From the NCBI GenBank assembly GCA_964400495.1, contig CAYNTS010000001.1, positions 8,912-72,911 of the forward strand: a stretch of DNA of 64,000 nucleotides, in the 5' to 3' direction. This DNA comes from CAYNTS01 sp964400495 (lineage in GTDB: Bacteria > Fidelibacterota > Marinisomatia > SCGC-AAA003-L08 > D37C17). Shown piece after piece: positions 1 to 9,051 of the stretch. Below the pieces are notes generated by a model. The model saw only the letters and a list, made by a program, of their open reading frames with translations, was not told the DNA's origin and made no database searches. Made by a program: the position numbers and the translations under genes. Each line of letters opens with the position of its first letter. Within the stretch, counting starts at the first letter, position 1.

Positions 1-2
1 CA

Positions 3-233
3 ACTTTCCTAGAACCTGGTGGCGTTCTTGTATACAGCACATGTTCTGTTGAACCTGAAGAAAACTGGATGGTAATTGATGCATTCTTAAATTCACACCC
101 TAATTTCAAAGTTGAAGATGCAAGCAACTTTGTACCAAGTGAATTTGTAAATGAAAATGGTGCATTAGAAACATTCCCACCAAGACATACAATTGATGGA
201 GGATTTGCTGTAAGACTTAGAAAAGATGATTAG
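3..233 (+). CDS. rsmB: 16S rRNA (cytosine-C5) methyltransferase RsmB/Sun, C-terminal part
   Basis: Partial gene, open from the left edge in frame 3 and ending at TAG 231-233. The visible 76 residues hold the family signature PGG-VLVYSTCS followed by PEENW, the region of the catalytic cysteine and motif VI of NOL1/NOP2/Sun RNA m5C methyltransferases, and the usual C-terminal ending with P-P-R-H and GGF-A-R-L. These enzymes methylate a cytosine of 16S rRNA in the cytoplasm using S-adenosylmethionine. The next gene starts inside its last codons (8-bp overlap), so they are probably co-transcribed. RsmB and the other members (RsmF, NSUN-like) cannot be told apart from this fragment; the rsmB-PASTA-rpe order favours RsmB. 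Confidence 0.8.
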   Translation, partial: TFLEPGGVLVYSTCSVEPEENWMVIDAFLNSHPNFKVEDASNFVPSEFVNENGALETFPPRHTIDGGFAVRLRKDD

Positions 234-960
234 ATTATTTGTTAAATATTCTGTTTCTCTTTCAATATTCTTAGTTATTGGTGTTTTTCTGTTTGATTAT
301 ATTATTTTACCACTCTATGTTGGTACTAATAATGAACATTTTTTACCTGATGTTCGAGGATTATATACAGATAGTGCAAGCTATGAATTAAATTCATTTG
401 GATTTAATATAGAAATAATAACTGCAGAATATCTAGAAGCAAATAAACCTGGTACCGTTATACGAATGTCGCCTAGAGCTTTTACAAAAGCTAAAGAAGG
501 TAGAACAATTCAACTAACAATTGCAGGGCATAAAAAGGATTTAGTAATACCTGATTATGTTAATAAAAGTCTTCGAAATGCAAAACTCGATATGCGAAGT
601 TCAGGTTTAAATATTGATACTCTAATTTATGAGTTTAGTGATTTGATAGCAGAAGATTATATTACTTTTCAATTACCAAGAAAAGGGCATTTAGTTAAAA
701 CAGGAGCCAAAATAACGCTAGGTGTAAGCAAAGGGAATCCACCTGATTATTATACTGTACCAAATTTGTTAAATTTAAGTTTAAATAAAGCTAAATCTAA
801 ATTGATACTGGCTGGACTAAGAGTAGGGGATATTGAATACGAGTTTCAACCTGAATTATTGAACAATACCGTAATTGAACAAAGCATGACTGTTGATATG
901 AAGGTTTCATTTCCTGCCTCTATTAATTTAATAATAAGTACAGATAAGGAAACTAAATGA
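226..960 (+). CDS. Membrane-anchored PASTA-domain protein
   Basis: 244 residues. One hydrophobic segment at about residues 8-30 anchors the protein; the rest would be periplasmic. Three PASTA-like repeats follow at about 40-103, 106-171 and 177-240, each with the V-P-D/N opening and an alternating beta pattern ending in L-x-I/V-S. PASTA domains usually sit at the end of penicillin-binding proteins or Ser/Thr kinases and bind peptidoglycan pieces, but no kinase or transpeptidase domain is attached here. The ATG lies in the end of rsmB and the stop overlaps the rpe start by 4 bp (ATGA), so it belongs to a tight operon. A role in cell-wall sensing is inference; the PASTA assignment is fairly secure. 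Confidence 0.8.
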   Translation: MIRLFVKYSVSLSIFLVIGVFLFDYIILPLYVGTNNEHFLPDVRGLYTDSASYELNSFGFNIEIITAEYLEANKPGTVIRMSPRAFTKAKEGRTIQLTIAGHKKDLVIPDYVNKSLRNAKLDMRSSGLNIDTLIYEFSDLIAEDYITFQLPRKGHLVKTGAKITLGVSKGNPPDYYTVPNLLNLSLNKAKSKLILAGLRVGDIEYEFQPELLNNTVIEQSMTVDMKVSFPASINLIISTDKETK

Positions 961-1601
961 ATAGAATAATTTCACCATCATTATTATCCGCTAATTTCGC
1001 TAATTTAACTGAAGACATTAAAGCAGTTGAAACTGTTGGAGTTACACGTTTGCATTTAGATGTGATGGATGGGCACTTTGTTCCTAATTTAACATTTGGT
1101 CCATTTATAATTGAAGCTATACGAAAAATATCAAACTCTCATTTAGAAACACATTTAATGATTGAAACTCCATATACTTATTTGGACGACTATATTAACG
1201 CAGGTTCAGATACTGTAATTATTCATCTTGAAGCCTCAGAAAATCCTATAAGAGATTTGCAATATATTCAAAGTAAAAATATAAAAGCTGGAATTGCAAT
1301 AAATCCAGATACTTCCCCAGAAAAATTAACACACTTGCTAGAGTATGTAGATTATATTTTAATTATGTCTGTATTTCCTGGGTTTGGCGGGCAATCTTTT
1401 ATTGAATCAACTTTAGATACAATACAAAAATGTGTATCATTTAAAGCTAATCATGATTTACTTATTGGGGTAGATGGAGGAGTAAATTTAAAAACAATCA
1501 AAAAAGTATATGAAACCGGAATAGATGTTTCGATTGTAGGGTCAGGTCTGTATGGTGCAAATGATATTGAACAAAGATACAAGGAATTATTAAATGTCTA
1601 A
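957..1601 (+). CDS. rpe: Ribulose-phosphate 3-epimerase
   Basis: 214 residues, normal family length. It interconverts ribulose-5-phosphate and xylulose-5-phosphate in the pentose phosphate pathway. The metal ligands of this TIM-barrel enzyme are visible: His33 and Asp35 in the LHLDVMDG motif, His66 in THLMIE, and Asp173 in GVDGGVN. The SVFPGFGGQSF phosphate-binding loop is at about 138-148. The ATG overlaps the preceding stop by 4 bp, and the end overlaps the next gene by 8 bp, which suggests translational coupling. I see no unusual residues. Confidence 0.95.
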   Translation: MNRIISPSLLSANFANLTEDIKAVETVGVTRLHLDVMDGHFVPNLTFGPFIIEAIRKISNSHLETHLMIETPYTYLDDYINAGSDTVIIHLEASENPIRDLQYIQSKNIKAGIAINPDTSPEKLTHLLEYVDYILIMSVFPGFGGQSFIESTLDTIQKCVSFKANHDLLIGVDGGVNLKTIKKVYETGIDVSIVGSGLYGANDIEQRYKELLNV

Positions 1602-2190
1602 CTTTCTTGAATTAACTTTTAAACAAGAGGTACATAGAAAATATATCCATCTTACATCATCTTTGTTTGGATTTTCAATTTTGTTTTTTGAAAAAGATAT
1701 TCTAATTCCCATATTTTTCATGGGTACAATTTTAATAATATTAGTTGATATTCTTCGTTATAAATCAAACAAAATTAATTTGTTTATAGAATCACTATTT
1801 AATGGTGTCATGAGACCATTTGAAAGGGAGCAAATAACAGGAGCAACATTCTTACTGATTGGTGTTCTCATAACGACAATCCTATTTGATAGGGTTTCAG
1901 CATCAACTGGAATGTTTTTCATGAGTTTTTCAGATACAGCTGCCGCAATTATAGGGGTAAGATTTGGTAAAACAAAAATTTGGAACGATAAAACACTTGA
2001 AGGATCTTTTGCTTTCTTGATTACAAGTTTAATAATAGTTTTTATGATACCTGAAATACCTTTAGGATTGGGTATTATAACCGCAATAATTGTAACCATT
2101 GTAGAATTACTTGCAGTACCTAAAGTAAATGATAATTTGCTAATTCCAATTGTAACTGCAACAATTTTGAGTTTGGGTAATATCGCTTGA
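1594..2190 (+). CDS. Dolichol/phytol kinase family membrane CTP-dependent kinase
   Basis: 198 residues, very hydrophobic, with about six membrane segments. It carries the SEC59/DGK1/VTE5 family pattern: an N-terminal RKYIHL motif, then DTAAAIIG with FGKTKIW and a KTLEGS motif at about 115-145. Members phosphorylate lipid alcohols (dolichol, phytol, diacylglycerol), typically with CTP. The substrate cannot be read from the sequence; undecaprenol, diacylglycerol or a phytol-like alcohol are all possible. It overlaps rpe by 8 bp and the next gene starts within its stop codon, so it is part of the same operon. Confidence 0.75.
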   Translation: MSNFLELTFKQEVHRKYIHLTSSLFGFSILFFEKDILIPIFFMGTILIILVDILRYKSNKINLFIESLFNGVMRPFEREQITGATFLLIGVLITTILFDRVSASTGMFFMSFSDTAAAIIGVRFGKTKIWNDKTLEGSFAFLITSLIIVFMIPEIPLGLGIITAIIVTIVELLAVPKVNDNLLIPIVTATILSLGNIA

Positions 2191-4184
2191 GTTTTTTAAC
2201 AACTACATTTTTATGGTTAATGCCCTTAATTGGAATACCTCTAATAATCCATCTTTTTAATAGAAGACAGATAAATACAATTGAATTCAGCTCTATTCAG
2301 TTCTTGCAAAAATTAAAAAAAGAATCAATTAAACGGTTAAATATTCTTCATATAATTTTACTCGTAATTAGAACATTAATTATATTGTGTATAATTTTAA
2401 TGGCTTCAAGACCATTTACAAAAGGGTTGTTTTCTAATTGGATTGACGATGCTTCATCAACTTTTACAGCAATTATAGTAGATGATTCTTATTCAATGAT
2501 GAGAGAATATGGTGATAATGAGCTTTCAAAAGTGTTCTCATCAATAGTTAATAAATTACCTGCAAATTCAACAGTACAAACAGTAAATATTGTTAATTCG
2601 GAGCAGTTTTATGGAATTGCTAGTAAATTAAAACAACAAAATATTAAGCATCTCCCTACGTATGGTTCAGCCAATGTTACTGATGCACTTTCAAAAATAT
2701 CTTTGCAAGGTAAAGAATATGCAAATAAAGAAATATTTATAATTACAGACAAAGCTGGTTTATTACAAGTTGATATCAATATGGTAGAATCGCTCATTGA
2801 TTGGAATCATTATGTTTATACTTTTTCTAATATTAATAATAATTTGTCGGTTGAAAATGTAACTATTCAAAATGAAATAATTCTACAAGATGTCCCAATT
2901 GAAATATTTGTTAAAATTGTAAATAACGGTATTCAAAATATGGAAAATAGATTAGTCCAATTAATAATTGATGATATAAGTGTTGGCCAACAATTAGTTG
3001 CACTAAATAGCAATGAAACTAAGGTTATATTATTTAAGACAGCAATTTCAAAACCAAATACATTAAATGCTTCAATTGAATTGCAAAATGATGATAGAAA
3101 TAGTGACAATTCATTTTTCTTCCAAATAAATGCTACAAATAAAACGAACATTGCAATTTTGTCAAATAAAAATCAAGACCACCAGTATTTTACAAGTGCA
3201 ATAGATGCACTAAATAAAAAATCACAAATTTATAATTATAAAATCTATAATTCTGGGAATTTTAGAACATGGAACCCTAATAATTCTAGTATTGTTTTCG
3301 TTTTTGGCAATGAAATGCTAACAGAATACACTGGAAATAGATTGTTTTCGTATATTAATAATGGTGGAATAATAATGTGCATCCCAAGTTCAGATGATAC
3401 AAGTTTTTCTCTATTTCCAAATAATCTTAAATCTAATGAATCAACTTTAACCAACTTAGGGAATAGTTTTCAAGAAATCGACTTTGACACAATCAAAGAT
3501 GAACAATTAGAAGATATTTTTGATGATGAAATAAAAAATATTAAAATATTCAATTACTTTGATTTAAAATCAAACAATGTTACACCAACTATTTCTCTTG
3601 AAAATTCATCAATTTTGTTTGGAAAATTAAAAATTGGTCAAGGTGAAATATTAATTCTAACCAGTGCATTAAGTTTAAAGTGGAATAATTTTATTTTAAA
3701 GGGATCCTTCATTCCATTTATTCATTTTTTAATGCATCAAAATTTACAGAGTTCACAATTTGAAAATGACTTAAGAGTTGGGGATTTAACAAAAGTAAGT
3801 ATAAATACAAACTTTCTTTCATCATCTCAATTTGTTAATATTTCAAACCCTGTTGGAGAAATTCAACAATATCCTCTGTCAGAATCAACTGTAGAAATTT
3901 GTCAAATTAATTATCCAGGATTTTATAAAATTCTAAATAAAGGTGGGGAAGAGCTTAATTCAATATCTGCAAATATCCCTAAAATGGAATTGGAAAATAA
4001 TAAAAATATTGAACCAAAATTATTCAAAAATACTGTCTTTATTGAAGATTATAGTAATTTAGATGAAATCATTGATTCAGCAAGAATTGGCAAAGAATTA
4101 TGGAGAATGTTTTTATATCTATTAGTATTATTGGTTTCTCTAGAAATGTTATTATCGAATGTTTACCGTAGAAAATCAAACTAA
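2187..4184 (+). CDS. BatA-like membrane protein with VWA-like domain
   Basis: 665 residues. The start is TTG overlapping the previous TGA (TTGA). It is supported because the N-terminus then matches the BatA N-terminal domain: a membrane segment with PLIIHLFNRR, then FSSIQFLQKLK and a second segment at about 52-72. A degenerate von Willebrand A-like region follows (DDSYSM at about 98), then a long periplasmic part and a C-terminal membrane helix at about 640-660. This is the layout of DUF4159/BatA-type Bacteroidota proteins that usually work with a MoxR ATPase in cell-envelope stress. No MoxR, DUF58 or BatB gene is visible here. The MIDAS is not canonical, so metal binding is uncertain. Confidence 0.7.
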   Translation: MSFLTTTFLWLMPLIGIPLIIHLFNRRQINTIEFSSIQFLQKLKKESIKRLNILHIILLVIRTLIILCIILMASRPFTKGLFSNWIDDASSTFTAIIVDDSYSMMREYGDNELSKVFSSIVNKLPANSTVQTVNIVNSEQFYGIASKLKQQNIKHLPTYGSANVTDALSKISLQGKEYANKEIFIITDKAGLLQVDINMVESLIDWNHYVYTFSNINNNLSVENVTIQNEIILQDVPIEIFVKIVNNGIQNMENRLVQLIIDDISVGQQLVALNSNETKVILFKTAISKPNTLNASIELQNDDRNSDNSFFFQINATNKTNIAILSNKNQDHQYFTSAIDALNKKSQIYNYKIYNSGNFRTWNPNNSSIVFVFGNEMLTEYTGNRLFSYINNGGIIMCIPSSDDTSFSLFPNNLKSNESTLTNLGNSFQEIDFDTIKDEQLEDIFDDEIKNIKIFNYFDLKSNNVTPTISLENSSILFGKLKIGQGEILILTSALSLKWNNFILKGSFIPFIHFLMHQNLQSSQFENDLRVGDLTKVSINTNFLSSSQFVNISNPVGEIQQYPLSESTVEICQINYPGFYKILNKGGEELNSISANIPKMELENNKNIEPKLFKNTVFIEDYSNLDEIIDSARIGKELWRMFLYLLVLLVSLEMLLSNVYRRKSN

Positions 4185-5439
4185 TACCTCTGAAAATGCT
4201 CTAATTATTGGTGTTAATGACAACACCTGCTCAGAATCTGAATTCAATGAGCAATTACTTGAACTTAAACTCCTTGCAGAAACTGCCGGGGCAGTTGTTG
4301 TCTCAGAATCTGTGCAAAAACGCTCTAAAATTGATCCTGCAACGCATATTGGAAAAGGCAAAGCAACTTCTGTAATTGAGCAAGCTAAGGAGCTTAAATG
4401 CAATTTAATAATTTTCAATGATGATTTAGGACCTACTCAATTAAAAAATTTGCAAAAATTAGCTTCAGAAGAAATAAAAATTTTAGATCGCACAGGTTTG
4501 ATTTTAGATATTTTTAAAAAGCATGCTCAAACAAAAGAAGCTAAAACACAAGTTAAACTAGCACATTTAGAATATTTGCTACCACGATTAACAAGACAAT
4601 GGACACACCTTGAAAGACAAATGGGTGGAATTGGAACTAGAGGAGGTCCGGGTGAAACACAAATTGAAATTGATAGACGACTAATTCGAAATCAAATCAC
4701 AAAACTTAAAAATGAACTAATTAAGATTCAAAAACACCAACAAACGCAAAGCCAAAGTAGGGCTAATTTATTTCGAATAGCTTTGGTAGGTTATACAAAT
4801 GCGGGCAAATCAACTATAATGCAAGCATTAACAAATGCTGATGTATTTATCCAGGATCAATTATTTGCTACATTAGATACCACCACACGAAAATTAAATA
4901 ATTTTAATGGTGTTAGCGTTGTTTTAAGTGATACCGTTGGTTTTATCAGAAAACTACCACATGATTTAGTTGCTTCGTTTCGCTCAACTTTATCTGTCGC
5001 AAATGATGCAGATTTACTGTTAAAAGTTGTAGATGCATCATCATTGTTCGCAAAAACACATATGCAGACTATTGATTCTGTTTTGAAAGAACTTAATATT
5101 GAGAGCAAAAAAGAGTTATTAATTTTTAATAAAATTGATTTGATACAAGACCAAAGTACTATAAAAGGGTTAACAAAATCTTTTCCAGATGCTATTTTTA
5201 TTTCAGCACAAAGAAAATTGAAAATCGATGGATTGTTGTCTAAAATAAAAGAGTGTATAGAAACAAAATTTATTGAAAAAACAATATTAATTCCTCATAC
5301 AAAGGGTGCATTAATAACTCAATTTTATAAAAAAGTTAAAGTTGAAAGTAGAATTGATGAATATGATGGTGTGAAGTTAAAAATAAAAGGATTAAAACCA
5401 ACAATTGAATCACTATTAAAGAAAATAATGGAAGATTAA
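4159..5439 (+). CDS. hflX: Ribosome-associated GTPase HflX
   Basis: 426 residues, the usual HflX length. The N-terminal HflX domain (about 13-200) has the glycine-rich ERQMGG-GTRGGPGETQIE linker at 152-170. The G domain follows with a P-loop at 211-218 (GYTNAGKS), DTVGF (G3) at about 258 and NKID (G4) at about 325, then a C-terminal domain. HflX binds the 50S subunit, splits stalled ribosomes and is linked to heat stress. The start lies 26 bp inside the previous gene. The gene is followed by a 231-bp gap holding a structured RNA candidate. Confidence 0.95.
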   Translation: MFTVENQTNTSENALIIGVNDNTCSESEFNEQLLELKLLAETAGAVVVSESVQKRSKIDPATHIGKGKATSVIEQAKELKCNLIIFNDDLGPTQLKNLQKLASEEIKILDRTGLILDIFKKHAQTKEAKTQVKLAHLEYLLPRLTRQWTHLERQMGGIGTRGGPGETQIEIDRRLIRNQITKLKNELIKIQKHQQTQSQSRANLFRIALVGYTNAGKSTIMQALTNADVFIQDQLFATLDTTTRKLNNFNGVSVVLSDTVGFIRKLPHDLVASFRSTLSVANDADLLLKVVDASSLFAKTHMQTIDSVLKELNIESKKELLIFNKIDLIQDQSTIKGLTKSFPDAIFISAQRKLKIDGLLSKIKECIETKFIEKTILIPHTKGALITQFYKKVKVESRIDEYDGVKLKIKGLKPTIESLLKKIMED

Positions 5440-5440
5440 C

Positions 5441-5616
5441 GTACCTGTAACAGTGGATTTCAGATTATCTTTTAAGTAATATACGGTGGGAATCTCTTCT
5501 AGAATCGCAAACTTCCTTCATTCTCAATATAAAGAAAAGGCCTGTTTTTGAAAATTGAAATTAAACTCCCATTTTTTATGTTGAAAGTTCTGAAATACCA
5601 AAACTGCTACAGATAC
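5441..5616 (+). ncRNA. Rod-shaped structured RNA, candidate 6S RNA (ssrS)
   Basis: I folded this gap by eye. The ends pair over a long distance: 5441-5454 with 5603-5616 (12 of 14 pairs), 5455-5463 with 5590-5599 (9 pairs, one bulged A), 5469-5475 with 5581-5587 (7 pairs, one G-U). An open central part follows, with a short helix 5487-5491/5567-5571. The apex is a hairpin 5509-5512/5544-5547, 5515-5518/5537-5540, 5521-5524/5533-5536 with loop 5525-5532. The total is about 176 nt. A long closing stem, a central bubble and an apical stem-loop in one unbranched rod of about 180 nt is the 6S RNA plan, the regulator that binds sigma70 RNA polymerase. No protein frame is plausible here. It could instead be a leader of cutA, which starts 54 nt downstream. 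Confidence 0.45.
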
Positions 5617-5670
5617 ATCAAAAAACATGCTTAAATTTAATAATGAATGTTTGAAATGAGGAATTAGAAT

Positions 5671-5979
5671 ATGAAGATTGTTTACACTACAACAAATAAT
5701 AAAAATGTATCTACAAAGATAGCTAAACAATTATTAAAACTTAAATTATCAGCTTGTGTTCAAATAATTAGTAATGTTGATTCTTATTATTCATGGGATA
5801 ATAAAATTGAATTTTCAAATGAGTATTTATTGGTAATCAAAACAAATTCAAAAAACATTTCCGTAGTTATAAAAGAAATTACTAATTTGCATAATTATGA
5901 AATTCCAGAAGTTGTAGTTGTTGAAGCAACCATTTCTAATAGAAAATACAATGACTGGTTCAATAAAATAATGAGGTAA
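5671..5979 (+). CDS. cutA: Divalent-cation tolerance protein CutA
   Basis: 102 residues, normal for CutA1, a small trimeric PII-like protein. Family features are visible: an N-terminal beta strand, then A-K-Q-L-L-x-L-K-L-x-A-C-V-Q, SYYSWDNKIE with the conserved Trp, the E-Y-L-L-V-I-K-T strand, and H-N-Y-E-I-P-E-V-V at about 73-81. Loss of CutA in E. coli affects copper tolerance, but the molecular function is unsettled. A GAGG Shine-Dalgarno at 5658-5661 supports the ATG start. It is the last + strand gene before a convergent leuS; I see no clear terminator hairpin between them. Confidence 0.9.
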   Translation: MKIVYTTTNNKNVSTKIAKQLLKLKLSACVQIISNVDSYYSWDNKIEFSNEYLLVIKTNSKNISVVIKEITNLHNYEIPEVVVVEATISNRKYNDWFNKIMR

Positions 5980-6057
5980 TCATTATAGTGATAATATATA
6001 TTATGTATAGTATTAAATAAATTAACATGTCTTTAGTCTCATTAATAATATTTGCTT

Positions 6058-8466
6058 TTATTTTACTACAAAGTTGATTAATCTTTGGGGAACTATAATT
6101 TCTTTGATTATTTGCTTATCATTTAGATACTTTTTAACGTTTTCTATCTCTTTAACTTTTGATAATAATTCGTCTTTCGTAATCGCAGTATCTACTTCAA
6201 TGTTTCCACGTAATTTTCCATTTACTTGAACAACAATATTAATAGTGTTTTCTTTGGCAAGTTCTGGATCATATTTTGGATATTGTGACACAAATACTGA
6301 ATTTCTTTTTCCACTATCTTTCCACATTTGTTCAGATATATGCGGTGCAATTGGAGCCAATAATTTTATAAAAGTTAATTGTAGTTCTAAACTTACATTT
6401 GAATGACTATTATAATAATTAATAAATTCCATCAACCTACTTAGTGCCGTGTTGAATTTCATTTGCGATAAGTCATTAGAAACTGATTGAATTGTTTTAT
6501 GCATTATTTGTAAATCTTTGTCTGATGGTTTTTCATTGGAAATTGGTAGATGGCAAAATTTCCACACTTTGTTGAGAAACCTATAAATTCCTGTTATCCC
6601 TTTATCATTCCAGTCTCCACCCTCATCAAATGGTCCCATAAACATTAAATACGCTCGAAATGTATCAGAGCCATACTTTTCAACAAATTCGTCTGGCGAG
6701 ACAGTATTACCTTTAGATTTGGACATTTTTGCACCGTCTTTTGTAATAGTTCCTTGATGATACAATTTTGTAAAGGGTTCGTCAAAGTTTACAAAGCCTA
6801 AATCACGAAGTGCTTTTGTAATAAAGCGAGCATACAGTAAATGCATTGTTGCATGTTCAGCTCCTCCAACATACGTATCCACAGGCAACCAATCTAGCTT
6901 AGTTTTGTCAAATGGAGTTGTTTCTATTTTTGCATTTGGATATCGTAAATAATACCATGATGAACAGACAAATGTATCCATAGTGTCAGTATCTCTTTTT
7001 GCGGGTTTATCACAAGTTGGACAAGTGGTATTTACAAACTCTGATACTGTAGCTAAAGGTGAAATATCTTTACCATAGGTTGATGAAAATTCAATATTTT
7101 GAGGTAAATTAACAGGTAATTGATTTTCGGGTACTGGAACATCTCCACAATCGTCACAATAAATAACAGGTATTGGTGCACCCCAATAACGTTGCCGACT
7201 AATCAACCAATCGTGTAATCTGTATTGTTCCTTAGCTTGACCTATTCCACGTTCTTCTAACTCATTACAAATAAGGCTAAATACTTCTTCTGACTTTATC
7301 CCAGTGAATTTATCTGAATTAACAGAAACGCCATAATCGGGGTAGCAATAATCTGTTCCGTGCTCTTCCCCATCTTCAGAAACCACTTCAATTATTGGCA
7401 ATTTGAATTTTTTTGCAAATTCGAAATCTCTTTCATCTCCAGATGGCACAGCCATAATTGCACCACTACCATACGTAGAAAGAACATAATCTCCAATCCA
7501 TATTGGAATTTTACTATGCGTAAATGGGGTTATTGCATACGCTCCAGTGAATACACCAGTTTTTTCACGATCCGTTGAAGTCCTATCAATTTCAGATTGT
7601 GTTTTAGTTCTCTCAACATATTTGCTCACTATAGCAATATTGTCAGTTGTTGTAATTTTACCAACTAATTCGTGTTCTGGAGCTAATACCATATATGTAG
7701 CACCAAATATTGTATCGGGGCGTGTTGTGAAAACTGTTATTTTATCATCATGATTATCAATTTCGAACTCAATATTTGCACCAGAACTTTTACCTATCCA
7801 ATTCTTCTGCATATGTTTGGTTTTTTTAGGCCAATCTAATGTATCTAATTTGTCTAAAAGTTCTTCTGCATAATCTGTAATTTTAAAAAACCACTGGGTT
7901 AAATCTTTTTTTGTAACTTCTGTATTGCATCTATCACAATGTCCATCTTTTACTTGTTCATTTGCTAAAACAGTAGAGCAGCTTGGGCACCAATTAACTG
8001 GGGCATTTTTTTGATATGCAAGTCCATTTTTGTATAACTGAAGAAATAACCACTGAGTCCACTTGTAATATTCTGGGGAGCTAGTATTGATTTCATTGCT
8101 CCAATCGTACATTGCACCAATTCGACATAGTTGGCTTTTCATTTTTTTAATATTTTGTTCTGTACTTATTGCAGGATGTATTCCATTTTTTATTGCATAA
8201 TTTTCAGCTGGTAATCCAAATGCATCAAATCCCTGAGGTTGAAAGACATTACACCCCTTCATTTTCATAAATCTTGCATAAGTATCAACTGGACCGTAAT
8301 TATACCAATGACCGATATGCAATTTGTCCCCTGAAGGATAACTGAACATGGTTAGGCAGTAATGTTTTTTGTCAATTTCAGAAAGATTTGTTTGGTGAGT
8401 TTTATCTTGCTCCCATTTTTTTTGCCATTTATTCTCTATTTCATGAAAATTGTATTCTTTAGTCAT
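6058..8466 (-). CDS. leuS: Leucyl-tRNA synthetase
   Basis: 802 residues, class I aminoacyl-tRNA synthetase. The HIGH motif is at 50-53 and KMSKS at about 577. An inserted CP1 editing domain carries the TTRPDTIFGATY threonine-rich motif at about 245-256 and the GSGAIMAVP stretch at about 330. A zinc-binding pair CPSC...CDRC lies at about 158-178. It charges tRNA-Leu in the cytoplasm. It is transcribed alone or with the following two genes, which lie 90 bp downstream in the minus direction. Nothing unusual seen. Confidence 0.97.
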   Translation of the reverse strand: MTKEYNFHEIENKWQKKWEQDKTHQTNLSEIDKKHYCLTMFSYPSGDKLHIGHWYNYGPVDTYARFMKMKGCNVFQPQGFDAFGLPAENYAIKNGIHPAISTEQNIKKMKSQLCRIGAMYDWSNEINTSSPEYYKWTQWLFLQLYKNGLAYQKNAPVNWCPSCSTVLANEQVKDGHCDRCNTEVTKKDLTQWFFKITDYAEELLDKLDTLDWPKKTKHMQKNWIGKSSGANIEFEIDNHDDKITVFTTRPDTIFGATYMVLAPEHELVGKITTTDNIAIVSKYVERTKTQSEIDRTSTDREKTGVFTGAYAITPFTHSKIPIWIGDYVLSTYGSGAIMAVPSGDERDFEFAKKFKLPIIEVVSEDGEEHGTDYCYPDYGVSVNSDKFTGIKSEEVFSLICNELEERGIGQAKEQYRLHDWLISRQRYWGAPIPVIYCDDCGDVPVPENQLPVNLPQNIEFSSTYGKDISPLATVSEFVNTTCPTCDKPAKRDTDTMDTFVCSSWYYLRYPNAKIETTPFDKTKLDWLPVDTYVGGAEHATMHLLYARFITKALRDLGFVNFDEPFTKLYHQGTITKDGAKMSKSKGNTVSPDEFVEKYGSDTFRAYLMFMGPFDEGGDWNDKGITGIYRFLNKVWKFCHLPISNEKPSDKDLQIMHKTIQSVSNDLSQMKFNTALSRLMEFINYYNSHSNVSLELQLTFIKLLAPIAPHISEQMWKDSGKRNSVFVSQYPKYDPELAKENTINIVVQVNGKLRGNIEVDTAITKDELLSKVKEIENVKKYLNDKQIIKEIIVPQRLINFVVK

Positions 8467-8556
8467 TTGCTGATTTTTCCGTCATTTATAAATTTACAAG
8501 GAATATTAGATAAAAAATTATTACATTAGATAATTAATATAAAAGATGAATAAAAT

Positions 8557-9051
8557 TTATTTTATAAGAGTAATGCTAAGCATCGTTAATAAAGTAACGA
8601 TACTAGCGCTAATTATTAAACCTAAAAATATAGCAATTAGTGATTTTTTATAGTTAACCCCAAAAACAAAGGATGCAACACACCCAGTCCACGCCCCAGT
8701 GCCTGGCAAAGGTAGTGCAACAAATAATACTAATCCTAAAAATTTAATGTTATCAATATAGTAACCACGTTTTCGGGTTCTCGCAAAGAGCCATTTAAAA
8801 AATCGTCTCCAAACTTTCCATCGTTGCAAAAAAAATGAAACAGGTTTCAATAGAAATAATATAGGAATTGAAATTAGTAGATTTCCAGCAATAGAAAACA
8901 AAAATGCACTTTGCCAAGAGAGCCCCCAAATTGAAACTCCAATAGGAATTGCAAGACGTAATTCTGTAATAGGAAACATTGCCAAAATGAATATTTTTAA
9001 TTCTGGATTGTTAGAAACATTATTTAATAATATTGTTAAATATTCTACCAT
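8557..9051 (-). CDS. Small multidrug-export family membrane protein (COG2426-like)
   Basis: 164 residues with about four membrane helices. The pattern AMFPITELRLAIPIG at about 24-38 and ALPLPGTGAWTG at about 115-126 matches the Sm_multidrug_ex (COG2426) family. The transported substrate is unknown, and the family name rests on weak evidence. Its start overlaps the end of the glycosyltransferase upstream by 7 bp, so the two are likely co-translated. It may take part in envelope lipid or glycan traffic; that is inference only. Confidence 0.75.
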   Translation of the reverse strand: MVEYLTILLNNVSNNPELKIFILAMFPITELRLAIPIGVSIWGLSWQSAFLFSIAGNLLISIPILFLLKPVSFFLQRWKVWRRFFKWLFARTRKRGYYIDNIKFLGLVLFVALPLPGTGAWTGCVASFVFGVNYKKSLIAIFLGLIISASIVTLLTMLSITLIK

